From: Trichoplax adhaerens
Lineage: Eukaryota; Placozoa; Uniplacotomia; Trichoplacea; Trichoplacidae
NCBI RefSeq assembly: GCF_000150275.1
Contig: NW_002060943.1
Location: 4,050,008 to 4,114,007, forward strand
Length of the DNA stretch: 64,000 bases
Direction: 5' to 3'
Positions 54,604 through 64,000 of this stretch are shown piece by piece; the stretch's first letter is position 1; each line of letters starts with the position of its first letter. The notes beneath the pieces were generated by a model. The model saw nothing but the letters and a program-made list of their open reading frames with translations, was not told the origin of the DNA and made no database searches. A program made the translations under genes and the position numbers.

Positions 54604-57329
54604 TCAAGATTTTCGTTCCGAAGAGTAATATAGCTCCAGAGGTTTGTTGACTTTCCAATACTAAAGTTAGGAGTGGTATACAGAACAGAAATTAGGAACT
54701 GCTTGGCATAATAAGGAAATGGTAAAATTTACGAGATATTAAATTACCGTTTCGTTGATATTATCCAACGTCATGGAAAGTTGTAATAGCTGGCGTTGAA
54801 ATCAAAAAGACATTGATTTGTAAACTATAATTGATAGCTTATTTAAAACAGTAATTTAAGCCATACCTTATATCCTTCTGTCGTAGCAATATAAATCTTG
54901 TATAGGGTGTCGGAGCTTTGTTTATGATTGGCTGACTTTGTTGGATTGTCTAATACAAAAATAGTGTCCATTTATTCTATAAATGTACCTTTTCTGAACG
55001 TATAAAAGAACAACTAAAAGCAGCTATATAAAAGCTAACCAGTTTGAGGCGATTCAAGAGACATTCTAATGGCAAGATATTTAGCTAAATGCTCCACTAA
55101 AAACAATAAATGCCAGGTTTGAAATATGGTATGGTATTATGATATGATTAAAACAATTCGATATTCAACATTATTACTACAATTACTTTTCATCTCATGT
55201 AGTAGAATACTGCATAAACATAAATGTGTAGAAACTTACCCGTAGCATTAGCTGTGGTTTTGATATATCGCACAGCAACACGTAGTGGGTTATCCGAATA
55301 GTTTGTCTTGTCTAATTCTTGCGGATGAGGTTTGAACATTAATTCAATTTCCTGTGCATAAAGAATTCTTGAATACAATGTAATTCTTGCAGTTAGATCT
55401 AACAATATAGTAGATAATTTTAAAATCTTACGCTGGATGATTCAGTATATTCAACCGTATCAGAATCTGTATCTACTGCCTTCGGAGATGCGTCATGATT
55501 CACAGAATCTGTTAATTATAATACGACAAAGAGAAGTGTAAATATTAAATACCATTGCAGATTTATAAGCATTATTTTGAGATATTTTACTACTAAAGTA
55601 AAATTATACCTGCATCGTTATTATTCCTGTTATTAGCATAATTACTACCCTCTTGATTCGCTCTAGTATCCTGTGTTTTTATTCGCTTAGGTACCGGAGC
55701 TAATGAAAGTGAAAAAAGACAAGTTGCACACACCATGTGATTATTTTTAAGCTCAAGCAGTAATTTGAGTGGTAAAATTTTGTTTACCTGATTCGTCGGC
55801 TGATGATATATTCTGTTGATCATTACGGTTAATAAAAGACGAGACTTTTAGCTGTCTAAATATACGTATTCGGGCGTAGCAAAATATCAATCCTGACAAT
55901 TATAACATACCGATGACCGTTGAGAATGAGACCGATTCGTAGCCTGCATTCGCACTCCTTCCTCAAAACTAGATTGTAAAGCATGTTGACTATGGTGTTT
56001 GTTTAACCTTGCTAGCACCTTTTCCTAAAATTATTATCCAATCTTAAGTATTTCAACTTTAAATTCTGAGAAAATTACTACGAGATAGTAAATAAAATTT
56101 ATACTTGTTGGGCTTCATATTCCTCTCGATTGGGATAAATCTGTTGTATTAACGAATAGAATAATTAGTAAGGGTAGGCATTAACTTACACCTAAATGTA
56201 AGATAACATAACCTTTGAGATTAATGCATCAAAGTTTGGATCTGGGCGAAGTGATCTTCTGGATACTAATTTTTTGCGACACGTCGGACATTCCTTATTT
56301 CTGTGGTAGATGAAATTTATTCATTCAGTAATGAAATAACTGATAAACATGAGGAAGCAAATTACTAGTTGAATTGTATGAACTAATTACGATAGCATTT
56401 ATTTGTTAAGAGGTAGTTTAGCTATCAGAATTTTTAGTCTTCAGACGCACAATATGCTTGTAGAATAAATAGGAAAGCGCCTCAGCTAAAGATTTTACAG
56501 AAATCAAATATAAATTACTATACTTTCAATTAAGAGAAGTGACTTATTTTGTTACCCGCTGCGTAGAGCTGTCGTAATGCATTCGGCACAAAACCTATGT
56601 AGGCACTAATGATGATGAGAACAAGAGAATAGAATGTTAAAATTCAAATTTGATTGTTTCTACACGTAACAGCTACCGCAAGATATTATTGTCCTGTCAA
56701 TTGGATCGTTAAGTAGGAAAAAGCTCGAGCTAATAATTGTGGCATTTTTTTCACTGTAGTAAGTATTATAGTTTCTAAGCCGAAATTGGTAGATAATTAT
56801 GATTTCATTGAAGGCTGGTGATTAAATTATGATCACGAGAAGCGTGATAAGAAAAATATGCGCATATGTTAAGCTGGTCTCGAATTAAAAGACAGTAAGA
56901 TTGTATGTTGAGAATCAGAATTCAAATTCGAAATAATTTTGCCATTAAGCTATTAATAAAAATGTACAGTATGAAAACAACTTGGTACCTCTTTCGTAGT
57001 CATAGTGCTTTTTAAGATATCCAAACAGATAGGGCACATTAATTCGCTATGCAAGCTACGTAATGAAATGGTTACTTCGCTATCGTCGTCTATGGCCGCC
57101 TGAGGCTGGCGATGTAATTCGTAAACGCTAAGTTCTGTCAAAAAATTGATTCTTTGTTATTAAAATTTTCTTGACAATAAATCACAACTTGTAATGACGA
57201 AGTGAATAACAAATTTATATTACTGATACAATCATACAATTACAGAAATACAACAAGGTCATTTAACAGTAAAAGGACTTATCAATTTGCCTTACCCCAT
57301 GTTTTAGGTTGAGAAACGTTGTTATTGAT
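54604..57329 (-). CDS. RNF2: RING1/RNF2 (RING1B) Polycomb E3 ubiquitin ligase, initiator exon missing
   Basis: Catalytic RING subunit of Polycomb repressive complex 1, which monoubiquitinates histone H2A. Minus-strand exons: 57329-57296, 57134-56989, 56605-56556, 56300-56213, 56140-56105, 56024-55911, 55851-55788, 55699-55610, 55508-55432, 55351-55240, 55096-55040, 54949-54867, 54789-54748, 54660-54604; 349 residues so far, human RNF2 is 336. The RING finger (about 44-85 here) reads CPICLDILK, then CLHRFCAEC, then ECPTCRKKL: all C3HC4 ligands are present. [24 protein letters not shown] follows as in RNF2. A divergent acidic/Asn-rich linker comes next. The C-terminal RAWUL domain (about 250-345) spans [45 protein letters not shown] and [12 protein letters not shown], which binds CBX and RYBP partners. 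RING1 and RNF2 are vertebrate paralogues, so this is probably their pre-duplication equivalent. The ATG exon was not found; an in-frame stop precedes residue 1, so it must be upstream. Confidence 0.93.
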
Positions 57330-59013
57330 CTATAAAGATATATTCAACAGAGATAAAAAATAAAAATTAGTTTAGTGGCAATTTTGTTCAAGTTCAATTT
57401 ACAGTTCAGTACATAGCTCGTGTCATAGAAGTAGCAGAAAAAGACAGTTCCAACTATTACGATTTTGCGGGTATATTTTTGAAAAGATTAAAAGTCATTA
57501 TACACATTCATAGGTAAGCTAGATTTATAAGGGCTCTGTTATGCAGAGACATGGTTGATTGCTCTTTTCTATATCGACATGCAGCAATGTGATGCACTAT
57601 TGAAACAAATTGGTATAATACTCGAGTTTGCAACAGAAAATTTGCAGATATGAATCCTTCTGTCGTAGTGTAGGCTACAATGAATTGCACAAAAGTTGAT
57701 CCTTATTAGTGAGATTATGGTCTAGAATCTACATAGATATTTATTAGTATATTCTCCATCAATATCTAACGGATAGGTAAGGTTTATGGACATTTTATAA
57801 TGGCATATTTGAAATGTCGGAAGCCATTTTTAAGATTACAACAACATACTGTATAGCCTAACCTAAGATGTGAATATATCTTACCATAAGCAATTTACTG
57901 TGAAATGTATGTTCAAGTTGTATAGGATAAAACTACTATCCACATCTATCCACTAGTGATTCATTGGAATCGTTAGTTGCTATAAGTGAGTCTTTTCGCC
58001 CTTTCGCTTTAGACAAGTGTAACTGGTGGGGAAACGTATACATTCTCTGATTCTCATCCCTATTTCTAGTATTTTATTTCCCTTTCACCAGGTTGTTATA
58101 TCCATGGAAGACTTGACAGAAGCATTTAATGAATAAATAATAATATTATACCCTAATTTTGATCCAATTTAACACTGTTGTACAAGAAATTTTGAAGTAG
58201 TGTAGGATTCTATGGGCTAAAGACGATGATGTACAATCGTCTTACCGTTGTTCTATCAGGCTAGAGGTAACTATAAATCAGTTCAATTTAGTGTTGAATC
58301 AAGAATGAAGTAAGTAGTAGTGTGGTATTGCTCGTCAGTACTAAACGATTTGTACGAGTATATAGACGCGTAGTAGTACTTTCCAATTTAAAGGAAAATA
58401 TGGTATTTGGATTGCTTGATAACTCGTAAATCAGTACTTAATGGCATCAATCAATCATTTCGAGCTATAAATTGTATAATAGATCATTCTAATAATCCAA
58501 TGCCAACCATGACAGAGTATACGATTACAGTATAACGAACAGGCCTCGTATACATCGACTCCAATCGAGCAATAGTGCAATATTACTGTGCATTCGTAGC
58601 AGGTTAGGCTATTTTGAAAGGCTTACACAGCATTTACTTCAACCGATCTAAGAATAAGTCATTGATTCATCAACACTGCTATGCTATTGTAGAGAAGGGA
58701 GGAAAAAAAAAGATTTTATGAGTTACTAACGGATTTTTGTAGAGGCTTGAGTCAATGCTACGACCGATTGTGTAAAAGAAGTGGCTAGGACTATTCAGGC
58801 AAGTTATCTTGCCGTACTATATCAGAACTTGTGCCTCTTTTCACTTCTCCATCTTCTACTCGGACTGTAAATCTATCTCCAATTGATATAGACAGAATAG
58901 TATTATCAAGACGATTAGACAGCATGAAATGACTAAAAAGGAAAATTTCTATGCTATAAGGCCAAATGATCGTAGCACAGTTTGGATACTGCAATGACGA
59001 TATGATGCAGTGG

Positions 59014-59652
59014 AGTGAAAGAAAGAGTGATTTTTCAATGGACATCAACTCGGTTGGGCAGACAGTGAATGATTGAATAACCCCCCTGCAAAACATCCAA
59101 CGATGACTTAATGTCTCTTCGTATTGGCCTAGAAGAGATAGAACTGCAATCCTATGGATGTAAAAGTTACTCAAGCGAGTTAGCAGTGAATAAATTTGGA
59201 TAGTATCCAGTCCAAGTAATCAGTGAAGTGAAAGAGTGATTTTTCAATGGTCATCAACTCGGTTGGGCAGACAATGAATGATTGAATAATCCCCCTGCAA
59301 AACATCCAACGATGACTTGATATCTCTTCGTATTGACCTAGAAGAGATAGAACTGCAATCCTATGGATGTACAAGTTACTCAAGCGAGTTAGTAGTGAAT
59401 AAATTTGGATAGTATCCAGTCCAAGGCCAATCCAAGTCATCAGTGAAGTGAAAGAGTGATTTTTCAATGGACATCAACTCGGTTGGGCAGACAGTGAATG
59501 ATTGAATAACCCCCATGCAAAACATCCAACAATGACTTAATATCTCTTCGTATTGAACTAGAAGAGATAGAACTGCAATCTTATGGATGTACAAGTTACT
59601 CAAGCGAGTTAGCAGTGAATAAATTTGGATAGCATCCAGTCCAAGTAGTCAT
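59014..59652. repeat. Tandem repeat, three copies of about 209-220 bp
   Basis: AGTGAAAG, followed by AGTGATTTTTCAATGG, begins copies at 59014, 59227 and 59447. Copy 2 is longer by an 11 bp partial duplication (GGCCAATCCAA). All share CATCAACTCGGTTGGGCAGA, CTGCAAAACATCCAACGATG-like words and AGTTACTCAAGCGAGTTAG. Identity is very high, so the triplication is recent. Each unit is open on the minus strand, giving near-identical peptides containing IHRIAVLSLLGQYEE, but they lie in different frames. Confidence 0.9.
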
Positions 59653-60104
59653 TAAGACATGTCGTTTTAGTGCAAGAAATGATGTTGTCGGTCGACATAA
59701 CAATGGCTGGACTACGCTTTACCAAGCCGATAGGAATCAATGAAATTGCTATTTCTCATGCAAGTAGCCATGTAGAAATATGCTTCCCAGTGAATTTTCA
59801 CGCAATATGAAATGAAAAGAATATATTCTAAGAAAGAAAGTTAGTAGCACTCACGTTGGTAAACATGGTAGGCATTATGTTGGACAAATCCAAGCAATTT
59901 TTCTCCCTTTTTGCTGGTCAAGAAATGCTCGACAATAGAGAAAGACTGGCCGTCAAATGGATGGTCGAATGTGATGGTATTATACTCTTTTCCTCTTCAT
60001 GACTAACTGGTGTGTATGATACCATTGGGCATGTAGAATGTTACAGTAGGCACCTGAATCCAGGTCTGGTACTCTGGTAGATCTAGTGTTTTACCGTGGA
60101 TCAG

Positions 60105-60460
60105 TGAGTGTACAGTACAGCGACAGTAGGTTATAGTCGATATTTTCTGAACTCTAAGTCTGATCATATAAAGTTTGGGTGATGAGTGGGTACTAGCTCG
60201 TCCACAACATATTCTGACACAGTATTAAGGCTACTTTGTACTGTAGCAATTCTGTCTGTCTAATGTCTGTCTGATGTAAGATGATGACTGAGCCTGACCT
60301 ACTGTACAGTATACTGCGTATGCGTACTGTACAGTATTGTACATACAGTACTGTCCTCGTCGATTGTGCATTCTCTGATGGTACTGTACGGTTGTACAGT
60401 ACAGTACAATGTACAGTACCACAGACTACAGTACGACACTGTACACTGTGTACTGTAAGT
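60105..60460. repeat. TACAGTAC/GTACTGTAC palindromic cluster upstream of the WW/CUE gene
   Basis: Words such as CTACTGTACAGTATACTG, GTACTGTACAGTATTGTACA, TTGTACAGTACAGTACAATG and CACTGTACACTGTGTACTG are packed between 60296 and 60460, with an outlying copy at 60110. It is the same vocabulary as the array at 16640-17990 and lies about 200 bp before the proposed start of the next gene. Confidence 0.8.
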
Positions 60461-60659
60461 AAAACGCTTTTTGGACTCCCAATCCAACCAGAGATTCGAT
60501 CGCCGTTCAAGCCAAAATCTTCCTAACAACCTCTTGGCTGCCATTTCGTGGACCACTACTTGGACAACTCCTGTAGAAGATTAGTGCTGATCCTCTCCTA
60601 AATAAAATTACCTCAATATTGACGATTTGCACACTTGAAATCTTATACAAACATAAATT

Positions 60660-63600
60660 ATGGGTAAGAGAAATGGCATCCAATTGAGAAGTGACATTCT
60701 TCAACCTTTCATCAATCCAACTGTAGAAAAAGATGTTGTTTTGTTATCGCTTCATGTTTAGCAAATGCTTCTTCATCTGCCCAACTTGTAGTATTCATTC
60801 GGCCACACGATCCATCATTGACTTTTGATCAAAGTAGTGATTGAAAAGTCACTTATAGACTCACCAATAGACTGTATATTCTACCCATCTGTGTATAAAC
60901 ATATCCCCAGTAATATCCATCGTCAAGCTGTAGTTGACAACAACCAAACCAATCCATATTCCTTCATATTCGGTTGTACTAGAATAGACTAACCCACTGT
61001 ATGTTTCAATTGGCGTAACCAATCGCTATCTATCGATGACGCTTGAATTGTTTGCTTTCTTCTCCATTATAGCCACCAATTTACCTTTACCCCCTGGTTG
61101 GGAGGCTAAATTCGATCGAAACACCGGAAAATAGTAAGTATTTCCATGAAAGATCATGCGCCATTGAATACGTCCAGTAATGCTCTTACTTTCCTGTGAC
61201 TCGTCTATCCAAGGATACGAGTCGTGTTACGTCACTTGTAACCCATCAATGAACTGGAGACCAATCCAACTTTCAATTTCTTGACAGCTTTTTCATAGAT
61301 CATTCAACCAAGACAACTTCATGGCAGGATCCAAGAATTGCTTATTACGGCCCTCAAGCCTACCAACAGGCAGCAATGCAATACCAAATGCAAATGCAAC
61401 AACAACAGCGACAAAGACCTCAAGTGCCATCATCTCATCCGCAGTCTCAAACTGCTCAACAGTCCTCTCAATTTCCTAGAGCAGCAGCAACACAAGCACA
61501 ACCACCAAGGCCACCAGCAACTACTCCACAGCCGCCGGCAACTACTTCACAGCCACGGGCAACTACTCCACAGCCACGGGCAACTATTCCACAGCCACCG
61601 ACAGCTGCACCACCAAAGCCCACACAACCAGCGCCGTCGACCAGTCAAACTACCTCTAGCAACACGATTGAAATGACTACATTATCATCATCGCAATCGC
61701 GGTCGACATCGGTAAGGTGTAGAAATATAGCATTAAATTATAACATAGACTAATTGAGCATCGCTACAACAGTGTTGCTTGGATAGTATACGCGTATATC
61801 CAAGTATACTTACAGTATGTTTCTCATTTACTGAATAGCACAGACACAATTTATATTGCAATAGTATCATTTCAAATTGACAAAGTCTGTACTGTATATA
61901 CGTAGGAGGATATAGTAGCTACTTGACTGTTAGCTATATAGTTGGTCGGGTACTGACATTCATTCGTACTCTTCACTTTAGGATTACAACCAGTATAGCA
62001 ACGCTATCTTACTTCGATAATTTATATACGAATTTATTGTCCTAATGTATTTACCTTTGTTATTCGCTAAAATTAATTATCAGGACAGGGGCGGGATTCT
62101 ACTGGGTGATCTATACTAAAATAATACTGCAATAATTTCAAATCGTCAAGAGTCCCTATATTGTACAGTATACTGTACGTGGCAAAGACTTAGTAGATTC
62201 CTAATTGATAGTTTATCACAGACTACTTCAATACTCTATATGCGTATTAAAATGTACTTTAATTTACCGTTGACTGTGTCATCATTGCACAAGGGACATT
62301 TTGCCAGTACAGAAATGATACTCGTATAATTTCAAATTGTCAAAGAGTCCACATTCATAGGAAAGATTAAACAGTTACCCTTAATTGATAATGATCATCT
62401 CTTGGCACCACATTTACTATGAACTTTAACATCACGACCAATTTAGCTAAATAGCACCGATATGATTATCAAAAGTCCATATTCATAGGAAAGATGAAAC
62501 AGTTACCCTTAATTGATAATGATCATCTATTGGCATCACATTTACTATGAACTTTAACATCACGACCAATTTAGCTAAATAGCACCGATATGATGGTCAA
62601 GAGTCCATATACGCAGGAAAGATAATATATGTAATTACCCTTATCATACTACTAACTTAAAAGTCGCTATGATAGCGTCATAATACTGTATGTAGACCGT
62701 AAAGATAATTCTGGCCGATGGCTGTTAATACTCAGCTTCAAATAGTTTCATCTCGTAGCTAGTTATAGCTGTGACATGTATAGCTATGACTCTATAAACT
62801 TGCAGCTTTAGAATTTCGATCAAAGCATGTAATAGCTTCTTTGCCTTTTACTTATTATTAACTAATCTTTAATGTGAAATGGAATCAGTTTTGATCTGTA
62901 GATAACAGTATTAACATGATACTTTCTCTGAAATTTTTACTTGCTCGTAAGCCTTACTTATGAATGTTGAATGTACGGCTGTATCAATTCTAGTCAAGTG
63001 TGCTATTTGTATAACCATGGTAGACATCTCACTTTAGAAGCTAGTTACTTGTTATCACTCTGTTATAGTAAACATTCTTGTGTACCTTGTCAACTGCTTA
63101 CGCAACAGTTTATTAAAAGTTATAATTAAGAATATATTAATTACATATTATTTATTCATAGGTTACTCCTCAACATGAGAGTACGCTTCATGGGTCAAGG
63201 GAGACTGTTGCTACGTTGTCAGATGATGATAAAGCACGAAGTTAGGATTATTCTGATATGTATAATAATACTTTAGTATTTGAAAAGGAAACATAATCTC
63301 GATATCAATTTTCTTAGTTACAAGATTGATGAAAAGTGAATTTAAGGACGTTGACGAAAATGTCGTTGTCACCGTTCTAAACAGCGTACGTCAGATTTAT
63401 TCTTCTATACGCTTTAGATAGCATTTCTTTGCCGTAAAATTAAATTTAGATCTATTTTTTATACTACTCTTGAACACAACTGCGTTGGTAAATTAATGGT
63501 GGGATAACAGGCCAACTTTAATGAACAGGATACTAGATTTGTTTTAAAAGAGCAACAAGGTTAGTCTATATTTTATATTTTCCTAAAATTGAAACCATGA

Positions 63601-64000
63601 AATTAATATCTACGAAAGTATGCGTATAGTGTAATGACAATGCAAAATCAATCGATATCCATGAAACTGATGCTATTGCTATTTTTCAAATTAATCAGAC
63701 GAGGCGCGTAAAGAAAGAAAGAGGTGATATATCATTCCAGAGACGATACAATTTCATTTATCATGTTAAATGCAGTCGTATTATCGTGATATATACCATA
63801 AATATGACGAAATTTTACAGAAAAGAGGAGGAACAACGTTTACGAAAAGAAAGAGAACAACGTGCTAAGAGAGAAGCAGAAGAGAAATTGCGCAAGGAAA
63901 AAGAAGAACGTGCTCGTAAACAAAAGGAAGATGCACGACGAACAGAACGTATGTAAAGTAACTTGTACTTGTTTGTATCATCTTAACAATCTATTTGACT
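60660..64000 (+). CDS. WW-domain, CUE-domain and coiled-coil protein (3' end outside window)
   Basis: Exons: 60660-60663 (tentative, just ATG plus G), 61073-61133, 61288-61711, 63162-63240, 63318-63385, 63511-63559, 63699-63723, 63821-63948, continuing past the right edge. The WW domain is LPPGWEAKFDRNTGKYYFID then TKTTSWQDPR, with both Trp, the Tyr pair and the Pro, so it should bind proline-rich ligands. A low-complexity linker follows: Gln-rich, then repeated ATTPQP/ATIPQP-like Pro/Thr/Gln units. Next, LMKSEFKDVDENVVVTVLNS resembles a CUE domain, a ubiquitin-binding three-helix fold. A highly charged Glu/Lys/Arg segment (KEEEQRLRKEREQ) then predicts a long helix or coiled coil. The combination suggests a ubiquitin-linked adaptor, which is inference; I do not recognise an exact orthologue. 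The four-nucleotide first exon rests only on phase and consensus. The intron at 61712-63161 contains a tandem duplication. Confidence 0.75.
62335..62640. repeat. Tandem duplication, unit about 119 bp, with a partial third copy
   Basis: A block containing AAACAGTTACCCTTAATTGA, GATAATGATCATCT, TTTACTATGAACTTTAACAT and ACGACCAATTTAGCTAAATA occurs twice, offset by about 119 bp. A third partial, diverged copy (GTCAAGAGTCCATATACGCA) starts near 62597. It lies inside an intron of the WW/CUE gene. Confidence 0.85.

Larger units (their letters stand above)
57330..60659. other. Divergent intergenic region between RING1/RNF2 and the WW/CUE gene
   Basis: The initiator exon of RING1/RNF2 should lie in the left part. 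The rest contains a triplicated repeat at 59014-59652 and palindromic words at 60105-60460. Minus-strand open frames through the triplication are products of the repeat and are not called. A short A run near 58705 is unremarkable. Confidence 0.6.

Noticed and set aside
60193-60704. Overlapping open frames on both strands
   Set aside because: Same cause: they are read from the palindromic cluster and its flank and show no domain or splice support.

Overview
This is a eukaryotic, almost certainly animal, genomic window: AT-rich, with many short GT-AG introns and genes recognisable only after exon joining. The gene set (CPSF3, an SH3YL1-type SYLF+SH3 protein, JMJD6, a MAP3K19/YSK4-type kinase, and a RING1/RNF2 Polycomb ligase) points to an early-branching metazoan. 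Intron sizes, base composition and gene density would fit a placozoan such as Trichoplax. That assignment is inference; no marker in the window proves it.

Layout: 1-2.5 kb holds nothing assignable. At 2.6-4.5 kb (minus) is an unrecognised single-pass membrane protein. At 7.5-12.2 kb (plus) is a complete 24-exon CPSF3, the pre-mRNA 3'-end endonuclease. It converges with SH3YL1-like at 13.3-16.3 kb (minus). At 18.2-23.0 kb (plus) is JMJD6, with its iron ligands at the same residue numbers I recall for the human enzyme. At 25.5-36.0 kb (plus) is a 28-exon ankyrin-repeat MAP3K of 1346 residues. From 36 to 45.9 kb is a gene desert with tandem repeats, a fold-back element and poly-G tracts. At 45.9-51.2 kb (plus) is a six-exon adenylate-kinase-related protein with an N-myristoylation-type start and an altered P-loop. 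At 54.6-57.3 kb (minus) is RING1/RNF2. From 60.7 kb to beyond the right edge (plus) is a protein with WW, Gln/Pro-rich, CUE and charged coiled-coil segments.

The genes do not form a pathway. The non-coding part is the unusual feature. All three divergent gene pairs (membrane protein/CPSF3, SH3YL1/JMJD6, RING1/WW-CUE) have an intergenic space containing a cluster of self-complementary GTACTGTAC/TACAGTAC words. Two of the three also hold a tandem triplication of a 143-220 bp unit; for SH3YL1/JMJD6 the comparable triplication lies in JMJD6 intron 1. A fourth cluster lies in a 332 bp fold-back element at 40.9-41.3 kb, which suggests a mobile origin.

Exon boundaries were worked out by hand from splice consensus, reading phase and remembered family sequences. 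In CPSF3, SH3YL1, the MAP3K and the adenylate-kinase-like gene the summed exon lengths are exact multiples of three. First exons of the membrane protein and RING1/RNF2 were not found.
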